From assembly GCA_947478465.1 (NCBI GenBank), contig CANJWH010000011.1, forward strand, positions 1 to 64,000: a stretch of 64,000 nucleotides of DNA, written 5' to 3'. Below the pieces are notes generated by a model. It saw only the letters and a program-made list of their open reading frames with translations, was not told the DNA's origin and ran no database searches. Both the position numbers and the translations under genes were made by a program. Shown here piece by piece: positions 45,353 to 54,868 of this stretch (positions are counted from its first letter, which is position 1; each line of letters begins with the position of its first letter). This DNA is from Bacteroidota bacterium (GTDB lineage Bacteria > Bacteroidota > Bacteroidia > SXHM01).

Positions 45353-45375
45353 TAACTGCCGTATAGTTACAGTTA
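45353..45375. promoter_or_regulatory. Dyad TAACTG-N11-CAGTTA between kinase and regulator genes
   Basis: A perfect 6-bp dyad with an 11-base spacer (17-bp centre-to-centre) lies in the 63-bp divergent gap between histidine kinase and response regulator genes. It may be an operator controlling both. The half-sites are short. Confidence 0.35.
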
Positions 45376-45382
45376 AGCAAAA

Positions 45383-45799
45383 ATGGAAAAAATTAATAAA
45401 GTTGTATTTATCGATGATGATGAGGCAGCAACTGATTTCCACAAATACATAGTTGATAAAATGCAGTTTGCCGAAGAGGCCTTATTCTTTACACAAGAGG
45501 AAGAAGCCCTGAAATACCTGCAGAATATTGAAAATAAATATGATTTCCCTGATTTGATTTTTGTTGATATAAATATGCCGAAAATGAATGGGCATGAATT
45601 TGTTTCAGAGGTTATGGATATACCTGTATTTAATCAGCAAAGAACTATAATTGTTCACCTTACCAGTTCAACCAATATAGAGGACATTAAAAAATCGTTA
45701 GTTAATGAGGTGGAACGGTATTATCAGAAACCCCTATCAAAACAAATTATATCTGATATTCTCAAGAAGGATTTAAATATAGATTTTCCTGCTAATTAA
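45383..45799 (+). CDS. Single-domain response regulator
   Basis: A 138-residue receiver (REC) protein. Acidic pocket IDDDE (about residues 10-14), phosphoacceptor Asp62 (FVDINMPKMNG), switch Thr/Ser (HLTSST, near 94) and Lys116 (YQKPLS). It has no output domain, so it signals through protein contacts, as CheY-like proteins do. It is divergent from the GAF kinase, suggesting a two-component pair. Confidence 0.93.
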   Translation: MEKINKVVFIDDDEAATDFHKYIVDKMQFAEEALFFTQEEEALKYLQNIENKYDFPDLIFVDINMPKMNGHEFVSEVMDIPVFNQQRTIIVHLTSSTNIEDIKKSLVNEVERYYQKPLSKQIISDILKKDLNIDFPAN

Positions 45800-45846
45800 T
45801 TGAAATTTACTCTGAAAATAGCTTAAAATCTGAAGTGTTTAAAGAC

Positions 45847-47334
45847 TTAAAACGTCACATCAATACTATATGAGCCATTTACTGAAACAGAGGCATAATA
45901 TCCACCTTCAACAGTTTCTAAATTTTTAAGTTCAGCATTAGTTCCGGAAATAACCGGCTCTCCGAAAAAATTGGGGATCCATAATTTTGTAACACCCTGA
46001 GAAGAAGCGATTGCTTCAAGATGCATCAGACCGTTATCGGAATCTGAAGTAAGCAAAGATGGTGTTCCATGAATAGCAAGCGGTCGGGTGCGGCCTAATA
46101 CTTTAAGATAAATTTCGTTTTTGTTCCCAGTAAAATTTCCGCTTTGGTCAAGTTCAATAAGATGAAGTGAAGTATTGCCATAGCTGGTTCCATCCCAGCT
46201 GATGCCATGAGGATCACCTGGAGCCTGAGACCATTGCCACCATGTAGAAGAACCAAAGTTGGCGTCTTCTATAACACCAAAACGTTTTACTTTTGAAACA
46301 TCGCTGGCGGGATCGCCAAAGAATCCCCACTCGCCTACAAATAATTTTGCACTATAATAGGCGCTTGCACTCATCAACATTCCATAACCGGTTTCTATAG
46401 AAACAGCTGAGTTAAGAGATTCAAAGTAATGGTGTGGTGCAGCAACTATATTATTATCAGTAGAAAAATTCTGGTCAGGATAACCTATAAATCCTAATCC
46501 ATTGTAGGTTACCGGGTTTTCAATAAAAACGATGTGTTCATTCTGTTTGCTCCCTTCAGCACTTCTTATTGCAATAATCAAATTAGCATAATAATTACTC
46601 AACTTAGTTTGTTCCGTTGCTAAAGGTGTTTTATAACCTAAACCTGGTTCATTAATCAAGTCGTATCCTAATACATTTTCGTAAGGTGCTGTAGCACTTA
46701 CCAAATGCTGCCAAGCAGCTATGCAAGCATCCTGTATTCCATTTGTATTATCCCAAAAATTCTGAAAGGCATGATATACTGCAGGAGCGCTTTCACGCAT
46801 ACCTCCTTCAGTGCAGGTTGACATGCCATCAGTAATTGTAGCCCATTCAGGTGCACCATCCCAGCCTTTATTTGGATTTAAACAGACAGAATCAACTGGT
46901 GTTGCAATGAACTTACCCCAGGCATCCTGATGCATATCAATCATCACATACATATTGTATTTGGCAGCTTCTTCTATTACAGTTTTAATTTGCTGAATAT
47001 AGGTCTCATCATAATTTCCTCGCACTGGTTCCAGCCGGCTCCAACTAAACAATAAACGTACACAGTTAAAACCATAAGATGCCATCATGCTGATATCTTC
47101 AGGTGAATATTGTTTAGTAGTTGCTACAGAAGAATTTGCCTGCCAGTAATCACCAAGTACATTGTAATTAACACCGCGTAAAATCATATAGCGCCCCTCA
47201 CGGTCAAATATGCCGGGAGAACTTCCTCTCACAGCATATAATTGATTTGACTCAGGCAGTAAAGGATTATCTTTTTTACAACTACTAAAAAAAACAAAAC
47301 CTATAAACAGGATTATTAAATATCGCGTTTTCAT
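45847..47334 (-). CDS. GH5-type glycoside hydrolase, lipoprotein
   Basis: A 495-residue TIM-barrel glycosidase. Lipoprotein signal with Cys19 (FFSSC). Catalytic acid/base Glu229 (YDLINEPG) and nucleophile Glu335 (LFVGEWG). The insertion pattern and separate C-terminal beta domain (about 400-495) resemble the endoglycoceramidase/endo-beta-glucanase subgroup of GH5. It is anchored at the cell surface or periplasm and likely attacks beta-linked glycans or glycolipids. It is not in a recognisable polysaccharide utilisation locus: no SusC/SusD pair is present. Confidence 0.88.
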   Translation of the reverse strand: MKTRYLIILFIGFVFFSSCKKDNPLLPESNQLYAVRGSSPGIFDREGRYMILRGVNYNVLGDYWQANSSVATTKQYSPEDISMMASYGFNCVRLLFSWSRLEPVRGNYDETYIQQIKTVIEEAAKYNMYVMIDMHQDAWGKFIATPVDSVCLNPNKGWDGAPEWATITDGMSTCTEGGMRESAPAVYHAFQNFWDNTNGIQDACIAAWQHLVSATAPYENVLGYDLINEPGLGYKTPLATEQTKLSNYYANLIIAIRSAEGSKQNEHIVFIENPVTYNGLGFIGYPDQNFSTDNNIVAAPHHYFESLNSAVSIETGYGMLMSASAYYSAKLFVGEWGFFGDPASDVSKVKRFGVIEDANFGSSTWWQWSQAPGDPHGISWDGTSYGNTSLHLIELDQSGNFTGNKNEIYLKVLGRTRPLAIHGTPSLLTSDSDNGLMHLEAIASSQGVTKLWIPNFFGEPVISGTNAELKNLETVEGGYYASVSVNGSYSIDVTF

Positions 47335-47393
47335 AAAGCCGATGAGTAATGAGATTTATAATTAATGAACTACTGTTTATACCTTGCAACTAT

Positions 47394-47445
47394 ACTATAT
47401 ATTTAAATGGACCTATTTTATTTGCAAACAGGTTTAATATATAGT
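47394..47445. repeat. AT-rich inverted repeat between GH5 gene and upstream gene
   Basis: Arms at 47394-47407 and 47433-47445 (ACTATATATT and complement, with one bulged base) enclose about 25 nt. It lies 60 bp upstream of the GH5 gene and 47 bp after the stop of the 404-residue protein gene (both on minus). It may terminate one and regulate the other. Confidence 0.4.
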
Positions 47446-47491
47446 TTAAATAAAAAACGAATCATTCTAATCAGAAAGCTATCAACAAAAA

Positions 47492-48706
47492 TTATTCTTT
47501 TGCAACACACTCCAACCTTGCAGTATAGCCGTCTTTAACACTTAGTACCATGTTAAAGTAGCCCCATACCCATTCATTAGCTTCATCGGTTTGTAAATCA
47601 CTAACCCACCATTTAAGTGCGGATGTATTTGTTACTTTATCTGTTTTCAATTGCAGTGGAAAAGATTTTCCATTGGAGAGAATAACAGGAATAATGGTAT
47701 CGGTAAAATTAAACTGACTGTTTTTTTGTGGCAAACCTTCCATACGTTTAATTCCCTTGGGACGAAATTTCCCTTTTACAATTTCATTCAATTTCAAATA
47801 ACTGTTTTTTTCAGAAGTTTTGAAAATAAACGGAACAGATATGGTTCCAACCCGCGGAGGAAAAGTCCAGTGAATAAAGCGGTTGCTGCTTTCTTTAAAA
47901 AAGCCAATCATCCAGTCTTTATTAAAATTACCGGGCGCTTTTTCTTTTTCAGTAAACCGCAGCCACCACAGCCATTCATAAGGATGAATTTCCGGATGGC
48001 ACGAATGATTGCAATCCAACACAAATATGCCATACATACCTACCGTAGGTTTCATGTCAAAAAAATTAGGATGCTGGTCAAGGTTGCAGCCGTGCATGCA
48101 GGGATAAAAAAGTGCATTGAGCGAATCACGCATTCTTTTGGGTGGCGTAAGCTCGCAATGGAGTTCATACGATTCTGCCGTTTCCTCTGTTGGGGAAATA
48201 TAGGGTGGTATTGTTATATCGGTATTGTCAGCACGCTTAAATTGCCTCCGTTTGCTTTGAGCAATGCTGCCATCATAAACCAAGTTTAGATATGCCGGTA
48301 AATGAGGAATAAGATTGAAATTTACATCATGTTCTGTCAATTCATCTTTCTTGCCGGGAAGAGAAAGTCCATTTCTGTTAGTGCCCACAAATTTATGTCT
48401 CTTGCGGTCTACTGCTTTCCAGTAAAAACCTAAGCTGCGAACAATCCATCCTCCTATTATACCTCCCTGATGGGTAGTATAAGGAGTTGGAGTTCTTTTA
48501 TCGCGCTCATCAACATTTACAAGGTCAATAATCTTTTCGTTGAGTAAGCTATTCCTTGAAACAGAATCGTTACTTATTCTAAGTTCCAAAAAAGTGTCAG
48601 GCACCTTCGCTACTACTTTAGCAGTATCAGGAGTAATTCTATTGCTTCCATCAGCATAATAAATGCAGCAGACAAAAGCTGTGAGCAAAAGAATTAAATG
48701 ACGCAT
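47492..48706 (-). CDS. Secreted hypothetical protein with His/Trp-rich motif
   Basis: Start at ATG 48706 gives a signal peptide (MRHLILLLTAFVCCIYYADG) in a 404-residue protein. A central segment, CHPEIHPYEWLWWLRF, is preceded by GCNLDQHPNFFD and FVLDCNHSC, so six His and several Cys are clustered (about residues 205-260), suggesting a metal site. The rest is beta-rich. I do not recognise the family. The downstream neighbour is GH5 and the upstream one a large glycine-rich protein 16 bp away, so it may belong to the same operon as the latter. Confidence 0.75.
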   Translation of the reverse strand: MRHLILLLTAFVCCIYYADGSNRITPDTAKVVAKVPDTFLELRISNDSVSRNSLLNEKIIDLVNVDERDKRTPTPYTTHQGGIIGGWIVRSLGFYWKAVDRKRHKFVGTNRNGLSLPGKKDELTEHDVNFNLIPHLPAYLNLVYDGSIAQSKRRQFKRADNTDITIPPYISPTEETAESYELHCELTPPKRMRDSLNALFYPCMHGCNLDQHPNFFDMKPTVGMYGIFVLDCNHSCHPEIHPYEWLWWLRFTEKEKAPGNFNKDWMIGFFKESSNRFIHWTFPPRVGTISVPFIFKTSEKNSYLKLNEIVKGKFRPKGIKRMEGLPQKNSQFNFTDTIIPVILSNGKSFPLQLKTDKVTNTSALKWWVSDLQTDEANEWVWGYFNMVLSVKDGYTARLECVAKE

Positions 48707-48722
48707 AAAGAAAATCAAACTC

Positions 48723-51218
48723 TTAATAAATCAACACTTTTTGCACATTAACGCTGCCATCAGTAAATAATGCACGAACAAAGAACATTCCTTTTCCTTT
48801 GATTCGGATACTCGTTTTTCCGTGTGCCGGTAAATAGTTGCTGAGTACCAATTTTCCCGTAACGTCAAAAACATCAATTGTTGCATCAACCTGCGACTGA
48901 CCGGCAATATCAATCCTTCCGTCAGGCGATGGATTAGGGTAAATAATAACAATGTGATTTAATGACACCTCTTTTATATCTGTAATCAGAACAGGGTAGC
49001 ATGACGAAGTATCTCTGCAATTATTTTGAGTAACAATTACCGCATAGCTTCCAGATGTTGCCGGATCAAATGTTGCAGAAGTAAAACCATCAAGCGGTGC
49101 ATAGTTGTTATTACAATCTACCCATTGATAAGTAGCACCGATTAACACTGCCTGCAGTTGATTACCATTAATCACAACCGATGTGTCAGGAAGTTCAACA
49201 ACTGTAACCAATACCGAATCAATGTTGGAGCAGGAAGTTGTTTGGTCAGTTCCGGTTACAGTATAATAGAGGCTTTCAGTTGGGAAGAATGCCACACCAT
49301 TATCAACACTATTATTCCAGACAAAATCATCAGGACCGCTACCTGCAAGTGTTACCGAATTTCCTAAACAAACTGAAGTTGCTGATGCAATAGCTGAAAC
49401 TACAGGCAACGGATTAATAACAATGTCCGTTGGCGTTTCCAAACCTATTGAAGGTGTGGCCGATGAAACCACACGAATTCTGTAGCCTGATCCACCCACA
49501 GCATTAGCCGGCAGAACCACTGTAATGGTTCCTGAAGTAGTAGAGGTAATAAAACCGATATCAACAGGTGATGAAAAATCTCCGTTAGCATCAGAAAGCT
49601 GAGCAGTAAATGTGTTGCCATTTGAAAAATTTCCTACTGCATTGTAATCTACAGTTGTGGTTTCTCCGGCACAAAACTGAAGTACTGATAAATCGGCTGT
49701 AATAATTTCTATGCAAGGGTCTTCTTCCAAAGCAAGAGTAGCAATGTTATCTGTTAGTGAACCACCAAAATTTGTTGCCATTCCCGGATTACCTGCAGTG
49801 CCTTCCAAACCACCCGGAGTTCCGTTGCCCCCGTTTCCGGAAGTTCCTGCCACACCGCCACTGAGATTTGTATTTGAACGATTGATAACAGAGTTCTCTC
49901 CATAAAATCCATAAGCAGAACCTCCTGCACCACCACCACCTGCACCGCTGTTGCCACCATCACCGCCTTTACCACCATTTCCTCCTGCACCTGTTCCGTT
50001 TCCTGCTCCACCTATTCCGCCTGAACCTCCAAGTGTTCCTAATCCTGAAGCACCGCCATTTCCTCCATTTCCTCCGGCACCAAGTATAATATTACAATCA
50101 ACAAAATCGCAAGTTGATGAGAACAAAAAGACTGCTGCACTATTGCCTCCCGACATGCCTCCTGAACCTGCAACATCAGAAGCAATACCGCCTGAACCAC
50201 CACCGCCACCGCCTGCACCGTAAGAATCTGTTCCATCATCACAGCCACCCGAACCACCACCACCACCACCACCCGTGCCGTTTGCACCAAGGACTCCGTT
50301 ACTGCCCAATGTAGCCTCAAAAAATAATCCCACAACATTGGCAGACTGTGTAGCGCCAGTTCCTCCGGAACCATGAATGGTTTGTCCGTCATTTCCATTA
50401 CCACCATTGTTGCAGGTTCCTCCACCCGCACCTCTGTAGCCAAAACTATTTACAACAAAAGATGCTGCATTTGATCCGTTAATTCCTCCTGTTGCATTAA
50501 AATTAGGAATACCACTGCAATCACTGTCCATATGACCTCCACGACCTCCGTTACCTCCTGCTGTGGCCGGATTACCCGTTGTTACAGCTCCGCTGCCACC
50601 TGTACCTGCATTACTGTCATCACATGCGGTATTGTACTCATCAGAATTTCCACCATTACCTCCGTTAGATGCCAAAATGGTGGCATCTGTTCCATTAAAT
50701 CCTGCAAGACCGTTTGCTCCAGCACCTCCATGCACAGTTACCCTCTGAAACTTAAGACCAGTAGAGTTTGCAATATGCAAACCATAAGAACTTTTTCCCG
50801 GAATTGTAGCATCGGGTGCAAAAATTTCAAAATCAGAAATCACAGTAGGTGTATTAATACCATCTCCATTTATGGTATAATATTCTCCGTTATATAATCC
50901 TCCGTTTATTGTTGTTAAACCGGTAACAACCCATTGTGAATCAAAGCCACCCCAAAGGTTAATACCGTCAGCCAACTGAACAACTTCATTATAAGTTCCT
51001 GAAGAAATACGCACATTAGTATATCCCAGGTCAATAGCTCTAGTGATACCTAATGCAATGGTTGCACAAGGTGTGCCTTCACTTCCGCAACCGGTATCAT
51101 TTATTCCATTTACACCATCAACATGAATAATGAATGAGCAGCTCTGCTGTGCCTGTGCATAAATACTAAGCATTAAAGAAAAGCTAATAGTAAAAAGAAT
51201 GGGTAGATTTTTTTTCAT
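48723..51218 (-). CDS. Glycine-rich secreted protein with T9SS type A sorting domain
   Basis: An 831-residue secreted protein. Signal peptide (SIYAQAQQ), a parallel beta-helix-like start (NVRISSGTYNEVVQLADGI, SDFEIFAP), then a long Gly-rich region (about 165-490) built of GGxGGxGG and GGAGGN segments, an immunoglobulin-like part with VCLGNSVTLAGSG, and a type A sorting domain (IIYPNPSPDGRIDIAG, FFVRALFTDGS). The Gly-rich part codes for a flexible or polyproline-II-like surface. Homologues belong to surface proteins of unknown function. Confidence 0.87.
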   Translation of the reverse strand: MKKNLPILFTISFSLMLSIYAQAQQSCSFIIHVDGVNGINDTGCGSEGTPCATIALGITRAIDLGYTNVRISSGTYNEVVQLADGINLWGGFDSQWVVTGLTTINGGLYNGEYYTINGDGINTPTVISDFEIFAPDATIPGKSSYGLHIANSTGLKFQRVTVHGGAGANGLAGFNGTDATILASNGGNGGNSDEYNTACDDSNAGTGGSGAVTTGNPATAGGNGGRGGHMDSDCSGIPNFNATGGINGSNAASFVVNSFGYRGAGGGTCNNGGNGNDGQTIHGSGGTGATQSANVVGLFFEATLGSNGVLGANGTGGGGGGGSGGCDDGTDSYGAGGGGGGSGGIASDVAGSGGMSGGNSAAVFLFSSTCDFVDCNIILGAGGNGGNGGASGLGTLGGSGGIGGAGNGTGAGGNGGKGGDGGNSGAGGGGAGGSAYGFYGENSVINRSNTNLSGGVAGTSGNGGNGTPGGLEGTAGNPGMATNFGGSLTDNIATLALEEDPCIEIITADLSVLQFCAGETTTVDYNAVGNFSNGNTFTAQLSDANGDFSSPVDIGFITSTTSGTITVVLPANAVGGSGYRIRVVSSATPSIGLETPTDIVINPLPVVSAIASATSVCLGNSVTLAGSGPDDFVWNNSVDNGVAFFPTESLYYTVTGTDQTTSCSNIDSVLVTVVELPDTSVVINGNQLQAVLIGATYQWVDCNNNYAPLDGFTSATFDPATSGSYAVIVTQNNCRDTSSCYPVLITDIKEVSLNHIVIIYPNPSPDGRIDIAGQSQVDATIDVFDVTGKLVLSNYLPAHGKTSIRIKGKGMFFVRALFTDGSVNVQKVLIY

Positions 51219-51255
51219 TTTATTAATTGAGTTACTAATTATTAGTTGCTGATGA

Positions 51256-51645
51256 TTATTCTAATTTGCCTTGTGCTTTTGCTGCTTCAATAGTTATCCA
51301 TTGCATGTTTGAAGAGCAATCACAACCACCTTTGTCAAGCGGCACAATATAGTCTACAATATATCCGGGCCATCCGAAAGGATGGCCTGATTTTTTCATA
51401 AATTCAATTCTTCCCTCAGAACCTGTTTTTACTTCTTCAATAGTATCATTTGCAACATTGGTATTTGCAGCGTTAGTATTGCTACCTGCATTGGGAGAAG
51501 AATAACGGTTAGTACCTTTATTTGAGTGCTTTTGTTTATAATGACTTCCCGGAGTTGTATTTCTTTGAGCAAACAAATTATGCGTGCCGAAAAGCAGAAG
51601 CAACAAAAAAAATGAAGTTGGAAATAGCTGCTTAATCTTATTCAT
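51256..51645 (-). CDS. Secreted HNH-like protein lacking the catalytic His
   Basis: A 129-residue protein with a signal peptide (cleavage after NLFAQ). After a Ser/Asn-rich linker, residues about 78-125 match the HNH pattern GHPFGWPGYIVDYIVPLDKG, then CDCSSNMQWITIEAAKA. The usual catalytic step is D-H-I/V, but here His is Tyr99 (DYI). So it resembles secreted HNH endonucleases but may be inactive or bind without cutting. It is 37 bp upstream of the glycine-rich gene on the same strand. Confidence 0.7.
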   Translation of the reverse strand: MNKIKQLFPTSFFLLLLLFGTHNLFAQRNTTPGSHYKQKHSNKGTNRYSSPNAGSNTNAANTNVANDTIEEVKTGSEGRIEFMKKSGHPFGWPGYIVDYIVPLDKGGCDCSSNMQWITIEAAKAQGKLE

Positions 51646-51826
51646 TTAAACTTAAAACCCTATAACACGCTGTAACATGAGTGAAGAACAGCATTAATAA
51701 GAACATTCAAATATACATTTTATTATTCTGCAAGAAACCAATCCTTCAATCATTAAAACTAATAACAATTGATATATAACTTTAATGAGGGATTACATTA
51801 TTTCCTCATAAAAGAACTTAGTTTAT

Positions 51827-52723
51827 TTATTTTAAACTAAAACTGCTTGCACCCGCAGGATAACCTTCAATGTAAACTTCAATAAGGTAAGTACCGGGAG
51901 CATATATCCTATCACCTTCTTCATAGGACATGCAAATAGGAGTAGCAGAATTCAGATAGTCAATTTCTTCTAATGCTGTATACAATACATCTTCATTAGT
52001 ACTTGGATTTTTAAATGACCCGGAACCTGTGCTTCTGTTACCAAGTGGCATACCATCGGGCGCTATTATGCGCAGGTAAACATTTCGTTTTCCCGGTTTT
52101 GAAACTTTATTTTCAACAATATCAAAACAAACATCCACTTTGTTGGTACGCTTTGCAATCATCGTTTCAGCATACTTGTTGTTATTCTTACGTTTGTAGG
52201 TGAGTGTACTCAGGTTTCCGGTTTTTAAAACTTCGGCTGTTTTTATGGTCTTATAATAGTCCATATTTTGTTCCATAACTATCTGAAGGGAATTGTTGAG
52301 TGCTGTGTTCTCTGTCTTCAGCTGCTTATTCTCACTCATCAGTTTATCTATAGTTTCAAGATTTTCGTCACGGAGCTTTTTTAATTCTTCCAATTCTACT
52401 TTCAGGAGTTTATTAAGTTTTTCCAGATTTTTTTCTGAAGCAATAAGTTGTTTTATTTTTTCTTCTTTGCGTGCTATTCTGTCTGTTGCATCTACCAAAA
52501 GACTATCACCGCGTGACGAAAAGCCTTTATAAACCATTAGCTCAAGCGATGCCTGTTCCAATTCATTGGTAAGATTAACTCTGGTTTGAATAAGGCTGTC
52601 AATAACTATCTCATCTGTTACTTTAGTTTCGCCCAATTGTCTTTGCTGAATAAAATTATATCCAACTGAGCCTAGAAGCAGTAATAATAAAATTACAGCT
52701 ATGGTTTTAGAATTGTTTTTCAT
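51827..52723 (-). CDS. Membrane-anchored coiled-coil protein
   Basis: A 298-residue protein. One N-terminal hydrophobic helix (about 8-24) anchors it, then an extended coiled coil (about 40-165; LEKLNKLLKVELEELKKLRD), and a C-terminal beta domain (about 195-298) with VDVCFDIVENKVSKPGKRNV. The type is seen in Bacteroidota as hypothetical proteins, possibly envelope spacers. Neighbours are a GH31 gene upstream and the HNH-like gene downstream. Confidence 0.75.
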   Translation of the reverse strand: MKNNSKTIAVILLLLLLGSVGYNFIQQRQLGETKVTDEIVIDSLIQTRVNLTNELEQASLELMVYKGFSSRGDSLLVDATDRIARKEEKIKQLIASEKNLEKLNKLLKVELEELKKLRDENLETIDKLMSENKQLKTENTALNNSLQIVMEQNMDYYKTIKTAEVLKTGNLSTLTYKRKNNNKYAETMIAKRTNKVDVCFDIVENKVSKPGKRNVYLRIIAPDGMPLGNRSTGSGSFKNPSTNEDVLYTALEEIDYLNSATPICMSYEEGDRIYAPGTYLIEVYIEGYPAGASSFSLK

Positions 52724-52832
52724 AATTGTTTGAGTAAGATTGGGCTGTTTATTATTTATGCGGTAAATTTAAAAAGGTAATTAACAGATTGCAATTTCTA
52801 AGAAAAAAATAACGTTAACACAATGTTTCAAA

Positions 52833-54791
52833 TTACTGAGCGGTGTTAAGCTTATCAAAAACAGAAATTAAATTACTGCTATATTTTCCGTTTTTTCTGA
52901 TGTATGCGGGAGGAAAACCGACTTCTGAATTTATGCGCTGAGTACTGCTTCCGCTTACCAGTTCTTTTGTCCAGACATTTATCCATTCGCCTGCCGGAAA
53001 ATAAACCTGTCGGGATTTTGCACCTTTCTCTATTACCGGTGCTACCAGTAAATCTTCACCCAGCATAAACTGGTCTTTGATGGTATAGGTTAAGGTATCA
53101 GCCGGAAACTCAAGCAACAAAGCTCTTACAATAGGTATGGCATTTTCAGTTGCTTCGATATTAAGTTCTTTAAAATAATCTTTTAACGCCCAATGAAGTT
53201 GTCCGAAACGGGTGAAAAAATTCATCATCGAGTCGCTGGAGTATACCTGCATATTGCTCTCAGGTTTTAATCCTTCATGAGTTCTGAAAACAGGAGTAAA
53301 TGCAGCAAATTCAATCCATCGTTTTAATAATTCCTCATCTCTTTTAACTTTAATAAATAAATTATCCAGAGTGGTGTAACCGCCAATATCTGAGTGGTTG
53401 AGTGTAATGCCCGAAAGTCCGGAAGTAATAAGAGCGCAAACTACTGAAGGTAAGCCATCGTGTTCACCCCAGTCAACCATTTGGTCACCTGCCCAGAACA
53501 ATGTTGAATAAGCAGCAGAACCCAATGCACCACTTCTTGTAAAGAAAACAATATCACCTTCTCTTCCGGCTTCCTGAATAGCCTCTCTGTTAAGCCTTGC
53601 CCAATCAACGGCATATTGATTATGATAATCAAAAGCATCTTCGCCTGAAAATAATACAGCATCCAGCGGAAGCCATTCAGCATAATCAGCCATCCAGCCG
53701 CTTAAGCCCACATCAATAAGATTATGTTTTATAACCTGCTTCATCCATTGAAAAGCAGCAGGATTAGTAAGATCAATTAAATAAGCAGGAAAGCCGGCTG
53801 TTTTTATAACATAGTCTTCGTGCTTTTTATTTTTTACGAGATAACCATTTGTGCGGGCCTCTTCAAACAGCCTGCCTTCGTTAGCCATAAAAGAATTGAT
53901 GTAGCCCAATACCCGTATGTTTTGTTTACCCATGCGTTTACAAAAATTTACAAAATCAGGATAAGCAACAGTATCAGCTTCCCATGTCCACCAGAGTTGC
54001 GAACCAAAACGCGTTTTTCGTCTTCCCACCCAGTCCTGAATCCATACAGCAGTTACCGGATTATTATGTTTCAAAGCCTTATTGATAATTTCTTCCACTT
54101 TGGTTGCTCCGCCCTGCAAACCCAGCCAGGTTCCAAAAGCCCAGTCAGGCAAGAGCGGCATTTTTCCTGTCAGGGTGGCGGCTTTACTTAACAGTTGTTT
54201 AGGATTAGCAGAAGTGATGTTATAGATGTTTAAATGATTGCTCCAGCTTTCAATTGAAAACGAATTACCTTTTGTAAAATCATAACTGATATAAGGACTG
54301 CCGGTAAAAATAAATGCGTTGTTATTTTCAGTAAAGAAAAAATTAAGAGGTGCATAAGAACTGAACCTGTTTCCTGAAACGCCAAACATCCGTGTAAACC
54401 TGCTTACCCGTTTATCACCGCGACCAATGCCTTGCTCCTCGGTAAAAACATAGGGTTTTGTGTTTCTAAAATCAAGACAGGAAAACTGTTCGCCTAAACC
54501 AAAATAATGTTCACCACCGGCATTAAATGTTGCCCGTATAAATGAACGATTACCGGAATTTAGGCAGGTAATACTTATAGCAGAATCACTGATACTTATA
54601 CAGGTATCATTATCAAGGTTTTTACCTGTACACGAAAACTTAAACGAGGCATAATTGTTTTTCGCTTTTATTTTCTGATGTCCGGCTTTAATATCTGTAG
54701 CTGAATATTTCTGTTGCGCAAAAGTTGTTGCATTCCATGCACCCATAAAGAAGCATAAACAGGTAATTATTAATAGACGGAGTGCATACAT
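52833..54791 (-). CDS. GH31 glycoside hydrolase, sulfoquinovosidase (YihQ)-like
   Basis: A 652-residue enzyme with an N-terminal signal peptide (cleavage near ATTFAQQ). Catalytic nucleophile Asp369 (GWMADYAEWLP) and acid/base Asp436 (FWAGDQ). The blocks GLQGG, QDW, HSDIGGYTTL and FTPVFRTHEG match YihQ-type sulfoquinovosidases. Against remembered E. coli YihQ numbering, Q262, Q288, W304 and Y508 correspond to Gln226, Gln252, Trp268 and Tyr472, but R301 is Gln265 here. So it is a member of this clade with a possible change in the sulfonate pocket. Exported, it may use alpha-glycosides outside the cytosol. Confidence 0.85.
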   Translation of the reverse strand: MYALRLLIITCLCFFMGAWNATTFAQQKYSATDIKAGHQKIKAKNNYASFKFSCTGKNLDNDTCISISDSAISITCLNSGNRSFIRATFNAGGEHYFGLGEQFSCLDFRNTKPYVFTEEQGIGRGDKRVSRFTRMFGVSGNRFSSYAPLNFFFTENNNAFIFTGSPYISYDFTKGNSFSIESWSNHLNIYNITSANPKQLLSKAATLTGKMPLLPDWAFGTWLGLQGGATKVEEIINKALKHNNPVTAVWIQDWVGRRKTRFGSQLWWTWEADTVAYPDFVNFCKRMGKQNIRVLGYINSFMANEGRLFEEARTNGYLVKNKKHEDYVIKTAGFPAYLIDLTNPAAFQWMKQVIKHNLIDVGLSGWMADYAEWLPLDAVLFSGEDAFDYHNQYAVDWARLNREAIQEAGREGDIVFFTRSGALGSAAYSTLFWAGDQMVDWGEHDGLPSVVCALITSGLSGITLNHSDIGGYTTLDNLFIKVKRDEELLKRWIEFAAFTPVFRTHEGLKPESNMQVYSSDSMMNFFTRFGQLHWALKDYFKELNIEATENAIPIVRALLLEFPADTLTYTIKDQFMLGEDLLVAPVIEKGAKSRQVYFPAGEWINVWTKELVSGSSTQRINSEVGFPPAYIRKNGKYSSNLISVFDKLNTAQ

Positions 54792-54868
54792 CTGCGCTGA
54801 AATTATGTATGCGTAAAAATAGAAAATCTAATACAGTGTGAATTTATGGATGAATATAAAATCCTGTT

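Noticed and set aside
47651-48289. 212-codon plus-strand ORF
   Set aside because: It is antisense to the 404-residue secreted protein gene, which has a signal peptide and conserved motif; the antisense product is basic and has no plausible domain.
50532-50897. 121-codon plus-strand ORF
   Set aside because: It is an antisense shadow of the glycine-rich protein gene, with Thr/Ser/Cys-rich composition caused by that gene's codon bias.
45847-54791. Polysaccharide utilisation locus around GH5 and GH31
   Set aside because: There is no SusC/SusD pair, and the two glycosidases are 5.5 kb apart with unrelated genes between them.
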